Of a DNA stretch of 64,000 bases, positions 34,001 through 43,700 are shown one piece after another. The number at the start of each line of letters is the position of its first letter. Within the stretch, counting starts at the first letter, position 1. This DNA is from Labilibaculum filiforme. Its GTDB lineage: Bacteria; Bacteroidota; Bacteroidia; Bacteroidales; Marinifilaceae. The notes below the pieces were generated by a model. The model worked only from the letters and a program-made list of their open reading frames with translations, searched no databases and was not told where the DNA came from. The position numbers and the translations under genes are program-made. Where the stretch lies: assembly GCF_002843315.1 (NCBI RefSeq), contig NZ_MVDD01000003.1, forward strand, positions 372,001-436,000. Direction: 5' to 3'.

Positions 34001-35404
34001 ATGATAGAGAATACAGAAAACTATCTTGATGATGATGCGCTTACTTTGGTAAGCCGGTTCGAGGAAATGATTAAAGCTGAGACGCTTTACTATTTCGATG
34101 TACATGAATTTGAAAGCATCATCGATCACTATATTGAGAAGAGCAATCTTTTAGAAGCCGTAAAAGTTTCTAACATTGCTAATCGGCAACACCCGGGAGC
34201 TATTTCTCTTCAAATTAAAAAAGCTCAGATCCTAGTAGATCGCGAGCAACACCTTGAAGCACTTTCCATTTTAAAGAACATACAAGGAATAGAAGCTTCG
34301 AACAAGGAAATACTCCTATTGAAGGGAAATATTTACAACAGCTTAGGGAAATTTAAGCTTGCGAAAAAACAATTCGACAAAGCCTTAAACCTTAGTTACG
34401 AGAATCGTGAAGATTTACTTTTCAGGATTGCGTTGGCTTTCGAGCAACTAAGTCAGTTCGACCTTGCTATTGATTATTTGGAAGAAGCTCTGGAATTAGA
34501 CGAAGAAGATTCGGAAGTTCTTTTTGAATTGGGCTATTGCTACGAGAAAATTGGAGAGGATGAGGAAAGCATTCTATTTTATGAGCGTTTTTTGGAGCTA
34601 AACCCATTTTCGGACAATGCATGGTACAATCTGGGAATTATTTTTAACCGCATGGGCAGTTTCGAGAAAGCGGTTGAAGCTTATGAATATACCCTAGCGG
34701 TAAATAATCAACATAGCAAAGCATACTTTAACAAAGCCAATGCTTTAGCGAATCAGGGACTTTTCGAAGATGCAATTAAATGCTATACCGAATACCTGGA
34801 TTTCGACGATGATCATGCTTCCACCTATTCGTATATTGGCGAATGCTTCGAGAAAATGGACGAATACGAACAAGCTTTAATCAATTACGAAACAGCTATT
34901 AAAACGGATGAGAATTTAGCAGATCCATGGTTTGGAATGGGACTAATCCTCATGTATCAGGATAAAATTGATGAGTGTTTGGTTTATCTTGAAAAAGCAA
35001 AAAGCCTGGATGATTCAAATTCTGATTATTGGTTTGCCTTAGGATCGGCTTATGCAAGAGCCAACTCGCCCCAAAAAGCAGTTCAGGCTTTTCGAGAAGC
35101 TATCGATTTGGACCCTTTTGATACTACTTATCCGATTACTTTGGCTGAATACTATCATCAAAATGAAAATGAGGAAACCGCTATTGATGTTTTGTTGGAG
35201 AGTCTTGCTCAAACTCCAAACTGTCCACAATTACTAAGTAATTTAGCTGCTTACTATGCAATTATTGGTGATATAAGTACGTCTGAACATTATATCAGAC
35301 AGGCAATTGATATTGATTCAGAAAATATTAACGACATCTTCATTCAATTTCCAGAACTGAAGAAAAATAAAAACTTCACCAAACTAATTAAAGCAAATCA
35401 ATAA
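34001..35404 (+). CDS. Cytoplasmic TPR-repeat protein
   Basis: 467 aa without a signal peptide. At least ten TPR units run through the protein, for example LFELGYCYEKIGEDEESILFY, AWYNLGIIFNRMGSFEKAVE and YSYIGECFEKMDEYEQALIN. The first 40 residues are acidic and not TPR-like. It heads a likely operon with DUF368 and aroE. It is a scaffold of unknown partners; long TPR proteins next to DUF368 genes are seen in Bacteroidota. Confidence 0.82.
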   Translation: MIENTENYLDDDALTLVSRFEEMIKAETLYYFDVHEFESIIDHYIEKSNLLEAVKVSNIANRQHPGAISLQIKKAQILVDREQHLEALSILKNIQGIEASNKEILLLKGNIYNSLGKFKLAKKQFDKALNLSYENREDLLFRIALAFEQLSQFDLAIDYLEEALELDEEDSEVLFELGYCYEKIGEDEESILFYERFLELNPFSDNAWYNLGIIFNRMGSFEKAVEAYEYTLAVNNQHSKAYFNKANALANQGLFEDAIKCYTEYLDFDDDHASTYSYIGECFEKMDEYEQALINYETAIKTDENLADPWFGMGLILMYQDKIDECLVYLEKAKSLDDSNSDYWFALGSAYARANSPQKAVQAFREAIDLDPFDTTYPITLAEYYHQNENEETAIDVLLESLAQTPNCPQLLSNLAAYYAIIGDISTSEHYIRQAIDIDSENINDIFIQFPELKKNKNFTKLIKANQ

Positions 35405-35446
35405 TTGCTTGTAAAACCAGTGAAGAAGCCTCAACAAAATTATACT

Positions 35447-36385
35447 ATGCCCAGAAAAATGAAAGACTACCTTCTTATTGCTTTTAAAGGAATGGGAATG
35501 GGAGCAGCAGATGTTGTACCAGGTGTTTCTGGTGGCACAATAGCATTTATTACCGGTATTTATGAAGAATTAATAAACAGCATAAAATCCATTAACGGAA
35601 ATGCTGTAAAGCTCCTTTTTCAATTTAAATTCAAAGAATTATGGCAGGCCGTTAACGGCAATTTTCTATCTGCTTTAATCTTTGGCATCTTCCTTAGTTT
35701 TCTGTCTTTTGCCAGGCTAATTATCTATTTACTGGCCGAACAACCTATTTTAGTATGGTCTTTCTTCTTTGGATTAATTGTTGCCTCGGCTATTGTTGTA
35801 GCCCGCAAAATAAATGAGTGGAAATTACGTACCATTATTGCCTTGGTTATTGGTATTGGAATTGCCTATATGGTAACGGTAATTACACCTGCCGAAACGC
35901 CTACCTCCTATTGGTTTCTTTTTCTTTCGGGAGCTTTAGCTATTTGCGCAATGATTTTACCTGGAATATCAGGAGCATTTATTTTACTCCTTTTAGGAAA
36001 ATACGAATACATTATGAATGCCCTGAGCACCTTTAAATTGGATGTGATTGCAGTTGTTGGTGCCGGTGCTGTCGTGGGTCTTTTGACTTTCTCGAACCTA
36101 CTAAGCTGGTTACTAAAAAAATACCACAACATGACTATCGCCTTGCTTGCTGGCTTCATGATTGGCTCATTAAATAAAGTTTGGCCCTGGAAACAAACCG
36201 TTTCTACTTTTATTGACCGACACGGAGTAGAAAAACCCTTGCTGCAAGAGAATATTTTACCAAACACCTTCTCAAATATTTTGGAACAGGATTCTCAGCT
36301 GATATTTGCAATTATTTTGGCCATAGCCGGATTTCTACTAATTTGGATGATGGAAAAATTTTCTCCAGAATCAAAATCGAATTAA
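35447..36385 (+). CDS. DUF368 membrane protein (PopT-like polyprenyl-phosphate translocase candidate)
   Basis: About 312 aa from ATG 35447; a TTG directly after the preceding stop (35405) would add 14 unconserved residues. About eight hydrophobic helices are visible. GMGMGAADVVPGVSGGTIAF near the start and a second ILPGISGAFILLLLGKYE near 190 are the paired DUF368 motifs. DUF368 proteins have been identified as undecaprenyl-phosphate translocases in other bacteria, recycling the lipid carrier for cell-wall synthesis. That function is inferred for this member. Confidence 0.85.
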   Translation: MPRKMKDYLLIAFKGMGMGAADVVPGVSGGTIAFITGIYEELINSIKSINGNAVKLLFQFKFKELWQAVNGNFLSALIFGIFLSFLSFARLIIYLLAEQPILVWSFFFGLIVASAIVVARKINEWKLRTIIALVIGIGIAYMVTVITPAETPTSYWFLFLSGALAICAMILPGISGAFILLLLGKYEYIMNALSTFKLDVIAVVGAGAVVGLLTFSNLLSWLLKKYHNMTIALLAGFMIGSLNKVWPWKQTVSTFIDRHGVEKPLLQENILPNTFSNILEQDSQLIFAIILAIAGFLLIWMMEKFSPESKSN

Positions 36386-36386
36386 A

Positions 36387-37127
36387 ATGGATACATACGG
36401 AATTCTTGGTTTCCCTCTTGGGCACTCTTTTTCAAAGAAATACTTTAGCGATAAATTTACAGAAGAAGGTCTGGATGCTACTTTTTTAAATTTTGAACTT
36501 CCAACTATTCAAGAATTTCCTACCGTATTCAATAAACATTCCAAGCTAAAGGGATTTTGCGTTACCATTCCCTACAAACAAGCTATTATTCCATTTCTGG
36601 ATGAGATTGATCCCTTAGCAAAAAGAATTGGTGCCGTAAATTCAGTACAGATTATCCGTGAAAACCAAAAAGTAAAATTAATTGGTTACAATACCGACAT
36701 ACTTGGCTTTACCGAATCCCTGCGCATTTTTTTGGATGGAACAAAACCGAAAGCACTAATTTTAGGAACCGGAGGAGTTTCGAAAGCGGTAGCTACTGGA
36801 TTAGAAGAAATGGGAATTAAATATCAATTTGTTTCCAGAACGGCTTCGGATAAATGCATAAGTTACCACATGCTTTCCTCGGAATGGGTGAGTAATTATC
36901 ACTTAATTATAAACTGCACCCCACTGGGTACTTTTCCAAAAAATCATACTTGTCCGGATATTCCCTACCAATTGCTCACAAAAAATCACTTTTTGTATGA
37001 TGTTGTGTACAATCCGGCAGAGACTCTTTTCCTAAAAAAAGGTGCAGAACAAGGGGCTAAAACCCACAATGGCTTGCAAATGCTTCACCTGCAAGCAGAA
37101 AAAAACTGGGAGATTTGGAATCGATAG
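36387..37127 (+). CDS. aroE: Shikimate dehydrogenase
   Basis: 246 aa, the shorter form common in Bacteroidota. FPLGHSFSKKYFS is the substrate-binding N-terminal motif, VTIPYKQAIIPFLDEI contains the catalytic lysine, NTDILGF the conserved aspartate, and GTGGVSKAV the NADPH loop. It reduces 3-dehydroshikimate to shikimate in aromatic amino-acid synthesis. It follows DUF368 by one base. Confidence 0.93.
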   Translation: MDTYGILGFPLGHSFSKKYFSDKFTEEGLDATFLNFELPTIQEFPTVFNKHSKLKGFCVTIPYKQAIIPFLDEIDPLAKRIGAVNSVQIIRENQKVKLIGYNTDILGFTESLRIFLDGTKPKALILGTGGVSKAVATGLEEMGIKYQFVSRTASDKCISYHMLSSEWVSNYHLIINCTPLGTFPKNHTCPDIPYQLLTKNHFLYDVVYNPAETLFLKKGAEQGAKTHNGLQMLHLQAEKNWEIWNR

Positions 37128-37361
37128 TTCCACAAAACGATCCTTCGCTTCCTGATAAGGTAAATTTTCGATGCCATATAATTTCAATAAACATTCAATT
37201 TTACCTGCAAGTGCAAGCAAAACGCACCTTTTGTTTATCTAGAATGCTTTTCATAAATTAGGCCGTCGAATAAATATTTTCCTTTTTACGAAAAGCCTTG
37301 CTCCTTTCCGATTATGAAATTAACTGAAAATTTTATTTGCAATATCTACTAAACCAATAGA

Positions 37362-39725
37362 ATGTCAGAAAATAGAGCCAAAATCAATCAACTCCTCGAA
37401 AAACAGGAAATTCTTCATGAAAAACAAGAATCCTTGTCGGAGGAATTGAACGAATTACGCAACGAAATAATTCGTTTAAAAAACGTTGCAACAGCACCTC
37501 TTGAAAAAGAAAAAGAAATTCAAATTTTAAATGAAAATCTTCTTGAAGATCTTAAAAATATAGCATCGCCAAGGGTGCAGGAAGAAACCAAAATAGAAAC
37601 TGCAAAGATAGATGCAAACCCTTCCGAAACAATTAAAGCTTCCCAATCGAAATCTGATATTGAGAAATTTATTGGAGAAAATCTGATTAATAAAATCGGC
37701 ATAGCCATTACCATTATTGGTGTAGCAATAGGTGCTAAATATTCTATCGACAACGATCTTATTAGTCCTTTAACCAGAATAATTCTTGCTTATTTAATGG
37801 GAATAGGTCTGCTTGGTTTTGGAATAAAGCTGAAGAGCAATTATGAAAATTACAGTGCCGTTTTGGTGAGTGGTGCCATCGCAATTCTATATTTTATTAC
37901 CTATATGGCCTATAGTCTGTACAATCTTTTTCCACAGTTATTTGCCTTTATTCTGATGTTAATTTTTACGGTATTCACTGTTGTTGCGGCAATAAATTAC
38001 AACAAACAAGTAATTGCGCATATTGGTTTGGTTGGTGCCTATGCCGTTCCCTTTCTGCTGAGTGATGGTTCGGGCAAAGTAGCGGTACTTTTTAGCTATA
38101 TGACCATTATAAATATTGGCATTCTATTTATAGCTTTTAAAAAATATTGGAAGGCATTGCACTTTTCTTCCTTTGTATTTACTTGGTTAATTTTTTATTC
38201 GTGGTTCCTAGGAAAATACGAAACCAGCGAGCACTTTATGATGGGAAGTAGTTTTCTATTCCTATTTTTTGCAATATTTTACGTCCTGTTTCTAGCCTAT
38301 AAATTGGTTCGAAAAGAGAAATTGAACAAAGGCAATTCGTTGCTAATAGTAGCAAACTCTCTTCTCTTTTTCTATCTAGGATATTCAATTTTATCGCTGC
38401 ACGAAACCGGACAACATTTATTAGGATTATTCACCCTTATCAACGCAATTATCCATAGTATTGTTAGTATAATTATCTACAAACAAAATCTTGCCGACAA
38501 GAACATTTTCTACCTGATATCGGGTCTGGTTTTACTATTTATCACCATTGCCTTTCCTATTCAGCTAGATGGAAATTGGGTAACTCTTCTGTGGGCCAGT
38601 GAAGCTGCATTGTTGTTTTGGATTGGCCGAACTAAAAAAGTCTCCCTATACGAGGCAATGTCTTATCCACTAATGATACTTGCTTTTACAAGTATTTTGC
38701 AGGATTGGTTTACTGTGTACAACAGCTATGTGGTAGAAGATACAGAAACAAGAATCACACTTTTCTTGAATGTTAATTTCTTAAGTTCAATACTATTCAT
38801 TGTTTCTTTCGCATTCATTAATAAGCTAAATAGCAAGCTCAAGTATCCAACGCTATTAGGATCCTGGATAAAAGTTACCAAACTATTATCTTATGTTCTT
38901 CCCTTTATTCTTCTATTTACCCTTTACTATTCTATTCGAATAGAAATTGGCAACTACTGGAATCAGCTATTTGAGGACTCGGCACTTAGCATACAAGCAG
39001 TAGGCGAAGAATACTCTAATTACTATTCCAACTACAATTTAAAAGATTTTAAAATAATTTGGATCCTCAACTACTCCTTGCTATTTTTTTCTGTTTTATC
39101 GCTTGTGAATATCAAGAAATTGAAAAACAGAAAACTAGCATTTGCGAATGTTGGCTTAAGCACTCTAACAATTCTCGTATTTTTAACCCTTGGATTATAC
39201 TCATTAAGTGAACTTCGAGAAAGTTACATCAGCCAAAGTTTAGCAGAATATTATCAACGTGGAACCTTTTATATCCTTATTAGATACATCTCCTTTGTTT
39301 TTGCTGCTATTGCACTAACAAGCAGCTATTTTCAAGTAAAGGAAGAGTTTGCCACAAAAAAATACAAAATAGCATTCGAATACCTGCTTGGTATCTCTAT
39401 TCTGTGGATTTTTAGTAGCGAATTATTGAATTGGATGGACATTAGTGGATCCACACAATCTTATAAACTTGGCTTAAGCATACTTTGGGGTTCGTATTCC
39501 CTACTCTTAATTGCTTACGGCATTTGGAAAAACAAAAAACACGTGCGAATTGGCGCAATAGCCTTGTTTGCATTAACCCTAGTAAAACTATTCTTTTACG
39601 ATATCTCGCACATGAGTACAATTGCAAAAACCATTGTGTTTGTTTCGTTAGGAATACTTCTTTTAATCATTTCTTTCCTTTACAACAAATACAAAAACAG
39701 TATTACTGATGAAGAAGATGTATAA
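37362..39725 (+). CDS. DUF2339 polytopic membrane protein
   Basis: 787 aa. The first 90 residues are a charged coiled coil (EKQEILHEKQESLSEELNEL). FIGENLINKIGIAITIIGVAIGAKY (about 103-127) leads into more than 20 hydrophobic helices. The short TLLWASEAALLFWIGR motif and LFFYDISHM near the end are typical of DUF2339. The family has no established function. The DUF3999 gene follows 59 bp later, a recurrent pairing. Confidence 0.88.
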   Translation: MSENRAKINQLLEKQEILHEKQESLSEELNELRNEIIRLKNVATAPLEKEKEIQILNENLLEDLKNIASPRVQEETKIETAKIDANPSETIKASQSKSDIEKFIGENLINKIGIAITIIGVAIGAKYSIDNDLISPLTRIILAYLMGIGLLGFGIKLKSNYENYSAVLVSGAIAILYFITYMAYSLYNLFPQLFAFILMLIFTVFTVVAAINYNKQVIAHIGLVGAYAVPFLLSDGSGKVAVLFSYMTIINIGILFIAFKKYWKALHFSSFVFTWLIFYSWFLGKYETSEHFMMGSSFLFLFFAIFYVLFLAYKLVRKEKLNKGNSLLIVANSLLFFYLGYSILSLHETGQHLLGLFTLINAIIHSIVSIIIYKQNLADKNIFYLISGLVLLFITIAFPIQLDGNWVTLLWASEAALLFWIGRTKKVSLYEAMSYPLMILAFTSILQDWFTVYNSYVVEDTETRITLFLNVNFLSSILFIVSFAFINKLNSKLKYPTLLGSWIKVTKLLSYVLPFILLFTLYYSIRIEIGNYWNQLFEDSALSIQAVGEEYSNYYSNYNLKDFKIIWILNYSLLFFSVLSLVNIKKLKNRKLAFANVGLSTLTILVFLTLGLYSLSELRESYISQSLAEYYQRGTFYILIRYISFVFAAIALTSSYFQVKEEFATKKYKIAFEYLLGISILWIFSSELLNWMDISGSTQSYKLGLSILWGSYSLLLIAYGIWKNKKHVRIGAIALFALTLVKLFFYDISHMSTIAKTIVFVSLGILLLIISFLYNKYKNSITDEEDV

Positions 39726-39784
39726 CCGTAAACCCTATTCTTTAATGCTGATGCTACTTAGCCCTACTATTAAAAACGATTCTC

Positions 39785-41020
39785 ATGAAAAATAAGATCT
39801 GTTTACTTCTTTTGCTATTTATAAGTTCCTATTCCTTTGCTCAGCACCATAATTTCGACTACCAAAGAGAGATTATGGGAATCAACGAAGCATGGCATAA
39901 ACTGGAATTACCAAATGAAATTTTTGGGAAAATTTCTCCAAAGCTTAACGACATCAGAATTATTGGCATTACAGCACAAAACGATAGCATTGAAGCTCCA
40001 TACATACTTCACTCAACCGAAGATCTAATTAAAAACACAGCAATTGATTTCAAATTATTAAATCAATCTCGCGACAAAAACGGCTATTACTTCACCTTTA
40101 AGCTTCCTACCGCCAATACCATTAATCAAATTCAGTTAAATTTTGAACAAGAGAATTTCGATTGGAATATTAGGCTGGAAGGAAGTCAAAATCAACAAAA
40201 TTGGTATACTCTTATCGAGGATTACAGAATTCTATCTATTAAAAATGCGCATACCAATTATCAGTTTTCGAAACTAAATTTTCCAGATGCCAATTATTCA
40301 TTTTATAGAGTCTTAATTAACAGCAAGGAAAAACCAAAATTAAAAAATGCGGCATTATCTCTTCAAGAGATTGTAACAGGAAAATCCCGTAAGTACGCCA
40401 GAAATAAAACGAATACCTTCGAAAATAAGAAATTGCAACAAAGCGAACTTGATATCGATATGGGTTCTCCCGTATTAATAAATAACATTAAAATTACAGT
40501 AAATGAGAATTTCGATTATTATCGACCTATTCATATTCAATACGTTACCGACAGTACCAAAACGGAAACAGGATGGATATACAACTATCAAACCCTTACT
40601 TCGGGCACACTCAGCTCTATCGAAAAAAATGAGTTCCAATTCAATAATACCATCGCCCAGCATGTAAAAATATTTATTCATAATTCGGACAGTGAAGCGC
40701 TTACAATTAATAGGATTGAAGTGGAAGGTTCTATTTATGAGTTACTGATTCGATTTTCGAAACCGGCCAAGTATTTCTTATGCTATGGGAACAGGAATGC
40801 ACACAAACCAAATTATGACATCGCTCGATTTACCGAAAATGTGCCAAAGTCGATAAGTACGATTCATTTAGGCAATGAAATAAAAGTCCAAAAAAAGGAA
40901 TCGCAAAAAAAAGAACCGCTTTTTGCCAATGAAAAATGGCTGTGGGCGCTTATGGCAATCATTATATTAATTCTTGGAGGCTTCACCCTAAAAATGATTA
41001 AAAAAACGGACGAGAGATAA
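39785..41020 (+). CDS. DUF3999-type envelope protein
   Basis: 411 aa. The signal peptide ends in SYSFAQ, a beta-rich periplasmic region fills most of the protein (QLNFEQENFDWNIRLEGSQ), and a C-terminal membrane helix (LWALMAIIILILGGFTLKMI) is followed by a short basic tail. The pattern fits DUF3999. It is co-directional with the DUF2339 gene and likely works with it in the envelope. The function is unknown. Confidence 0.78.
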   Translation: MKNKICLLLLLFISSYSFAQHHNFDYQREIMGINEAWHKLELPNEIFGKISPKLNDIRIIGITAQNDSIEAPYILHSTEDLIKNTAIDFKLLNQSRDKNGYYFTFKLPTANTINQIQLNFEQENFDWNIRLEGSQNQQNWYTLIEDYRILSIKNAHTNYQFSKLNFPDANYSFYRVLINSKEKPKLKNAALSLQEIVTGKSRKYARNKTNTFENKKLQQSELDIDMGSPVLINNIKITVNENFDYYRPIHIQYVTDSTKTETGWIYNYQTLTSGTLSSIEKNEFQFNNTIAQHVKIFIHNSDSEALTINRIEVEGSIYELLIRFSKPAKYFLCYGNRNAHKPNYDIARFTENVPKSISTIHLGNEIKVQKKESQKKEPLFANEKWLWALMAIIILILGGFTLKMIKKTDER

Positions 41021-41156
41021 TTTTACATTTTGCTTGCTCTCAAAGCATTTCGGGCATTTAAACAAAAATAAGACAAGCTCCTTCCCTAGCTATTCATTCA
41101 AAACACAGCGACTTACTCATTTCCTTTTCTGAAAACAAACTTTACTGCAGGTATCT

Positions 41157-41187
41157 TTTGTTAATCTGCTTACCTTTCATAACTTTG
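41157..41187 (+). promoter_or_regulatory. Promoter of the subtilase gene
   Basis: TTTG (41157-41160), exactly 19 bases, then TAACTTTG (41180-41187). It is a full match to the Bacteroidota consensus, 39 bp before the ATG at 41226. Confidence 0.8.
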
Positions 41188-41225
41188 GAAACGCAGTATA
41201 AAAAATTCCCCAAAGACTAACGACC

Positions 41226-43700
41226 ATGGCAGATAACAATAAACCACACTTATACTTTCGTAATCCTCAAGAAGGATTAGTTGAATACAAATCTCGAATC
41301 GGTGGCGGTAAAGGTAATGACGATGAAGATCAAGAAGAAGAACCGGATTACACCTACATGGCAGAGGTATTTGCAGAAAATAGAAGACAATTCAATATTG
41401 ATATTGAATTAAGGCACTCAAAAAGGACGATTAAGTTGCCAGTGCATTTTGATCTCATGGAACTGGAATTTTTTGCAGCATTTGACCAGCCTAAATATGA
41501 AAACTATTATCTCGAAAGATTTGGACTGGCACTCCTTCATCTGTCAAACTTCAACAAAAATATATTATTTGCAATCGAAAATCAGGAAAGATATAGATTC
41601 TTTGACAGCCAAATTCTGGCCTTTATTGATAATAAACTGAAAAATATCAACTCACATTTTGATGGGAAAATATTGTTTATAAAGAGTTTTAGATTGTTCT
41701 CATCAAACGACATGCTTAGCACTATAAACAACTATCAAAATATTCACTTTACATTTATCGGAAAAGGATTAATGGAAAGAAAACTCATTGATCCCCAAAA
41801 AGTAGCATTCAGGGAATACTTGGAAAGAAACAACTTAAGCCACAAACTAAACGAAGATAATGCCGAGCTCTTTGATACTTCATTTGAAACTGTCATTGAA
41901 ATAGTGAACAATTTTGATTTTATCTATGCTACATGCTCCGGTTCTGGAGCAGTAATATTACCAAACAGATATAGTTTACCTTCACGAGAGTTTGGTTTTG
42001 AAATAATCAATTCAAACGAAGATTTACCCATTATTGGGATTATTGATACCGGTATTTCAGATCAAACTCCGTTAGCAAGTATCTTAATTGGAAGTAATGG
42101 AGAATTTGACACAACAGGAACAGGTTCTTTTTTAGATGAAAGCGATCACGGAACAGGAGTCGCTGCATTTGCTGCATTTGGGAATAAACTTATTCCGGAT
42201 TACAAAGGAGAAGTAAAAGCAGATGCTAAATTACTTTCAATAAAAATACTCAATGGAAAACGAGGTGCAATTTCTCAAAGCGCGACAATAGATTTAATAA
42301 GAAAAGCTCATGAAGAATATAATGTTAGAATTTTTACTTTAACCATTGGCTATGCCGATTTCCCATTAAAAGACAATCAGGAATTTTCAACGTATGCAAA
42401 ACTGTTAGACAAAGTTTCTTCAGAATTAGACATTCTCATTTTTATCTCCACAACAAATCATATATTTCAAATTCAAGGCGTTCGAGATTACCCAGTAAAA
42501 TTTCAGTCGCAAAATGCAAATATTGCTCCACCAGCTGAAAGCATGAACAACATAACCATTGGAGCAATTGCAGATAATTTCGAAAACAGTGAATTGCAAA
42601 ACTTTGCGCTTTCAAAAACATTTCCTGCAATCTATTCAAGAAAACTGCATTATAACTTTGATGACCAGGACACATTTAATGCACAAACAGCAAATCATTA
42701 TTACCGAAAACCCGACATTCTAACTCCTGGGGGTGATTATACTGAAGTTCGAATGTTGGGAGAAATTGATTATGATAATGGAAGTGAAGCAGGATTAGAA
42801 ATTTTGTCATCTGATTTACATGAAAGAACATATAAACAAATAGGCACGAGTTATGCAACCCCAATAGCTGCAAACATTGCTGCAAAATTGGTTTCAAAAT
42901 ACCCTAATCTCGACATGCAAACAATAAAAGCCATGTTGATAAATGGTTCCAGTGAGATCGAGACAGGTTCTGAATTTCAAGCTTTTTCCAATAATCAAAA
43001 GAAACGAATAATGGGATATGGAACCCCTGATATTGATACAATTCTTTTTTCAGATGATAATAAAGCAACGTTAATAATTGAAGATGAAATCTATCCCGGA
43101 TATATAAAATCTTTTCCAGTATTTCTCCCGGAATATTTAAACATTGCAATAAGGAAAATTGGACTATTAAAAATTACCGCGACACTTTGTTTTAAATTTC
43201 CACCAAAGCAAGATAATCAGTTGTTGTATTGTCCTTATCATGTCACTTTCGCCATAGGTAAAAATTTAGAACTAAATGAAAATCACATAGAAACCAAAAT
43301 TTCTGAAAATGGAAATGAAAGGGAAATTAATGTACCTGATGGGTACAATGGGAATTCGAGCAAGGAAATTAAACTGAATTCATCCTCAAAAGGATGGGTA
43401 CAGGATTATTATTACAAAAGCAAGTTGGTTAGCAACGTTCAGAAAATTAGCTTCAATGTCAAGAAAGAAAACATAATAAACGAACAGAATTGCTTTAAAA
43501 TCGCCATTAATTCAGCATTTAACAAGCTACTAACAGAAGCTGAAAAAGAACCATTTCAACAAGCAATCCCTTATAGCTTAGTGATAACAATTGAGCAGGT
43601 TCCTGCAAAAAATGAAACTCTTAATTCTCTTTACAATGAGCTACAGTTAATTAATAATCTAGTAGCAATTGCAGAATCCGACCTTGAAGCAGAAATTTAG
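41226..43700 (+). CDS. IetS-like cytoplasmic subtilase (S8 family)
   Basis: 824 aa with no signal peptide. A 260-residue N-terminal region of no known fold precedes the subtilisin domain. The triad is D274 (GIIDTGIS), H308 (SDHGTGVAAF) and S542 (GTSYATPIAA), and FISTTNH carries the oxyanion asparagine. The C-terminal 220 residues are beta-rich, like those of large intracellular subtilases. Subtilases of this size next to a small AAA+ ATPase form the IetAS pair, known as a plasmid stability cassette and reported as antiphage. The ATPase at 43697-44707 is adjacent but convergent, with a 4-bp overlap of the stop regions. Confidence 0.85.
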   Translation: MADNNKPHLYFRNPQEGLVEYKSRIGGGKGNDDEDQEEEPDYTYMAEVFAENRRQFNIDIELRHSKRTIKLPVHFDLMELEFFAAFDQPKYENYYLERFGLALLHLSNFNKNILFAIENQERYRFFDSQILAFIDNKLKNINSHFDGKILFIKSFRLFSSNDMLSTINNYQNIHFTFIGKGLMERKLIDPQKVAFREYLERNNLSHKLNEDNAELFDTSFETVIEIVNNFDFIYATCSGSGAVILPNRYSLPSREFGFEIINSNEDLPIIGIIDTGISDQTPLASILIGSNGEFDTTGTGSFLDESDHGTGVAAFAAFGNKLIPDYKGEVKADAKLLSIKILNGKRGAISQSATIDLIRKAHEEYNVRIFTLTIGYADFPLKDNQEFSTYAKLLDKVSSELDILIFISTTNHIFQIQGVRDYPVKFQSQNANIAPPAESMNNITIGAIADNFENSELQNFALSKTFPAIYSRKLHYNFDDQDTFNAQTANHYYRKPDILTPGGDYTEVRMLGEIDYDNGSEAGLEILSSDLHERTYKQIGTSYATPIAANIAAKLVSKYPNLDMQTIKAMLINGSSEIETGSEFQAFSNNQKKRIMGYGTPDIDTILFSDDNKATLIIEDEIYPGYIKSFPVFLPEYLNIAIRKIGLLKITATLCFKFPPKQDNQLLYCPYHVTFAIGKNLELNENHIETKISENGNEREINVPDGYNGNSSKEIKLNSSSKGWVQDYYYKSKLVSNVQKISFNVKKENIINEQNCFKIAINSAFNKLLTEAEKEPFQQAIPYSLVITIEQVPAKNETLNSLYNELQLINNLVAIAESDLEAEI

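Noticed and set aside
41226-43700. Secreted subtilase or type IX secretion cargo
   Set aside because: There is no signal peptide and no C-terminal sorting domain. The neighbour is a cytoplasmic AAA+ ATPase.
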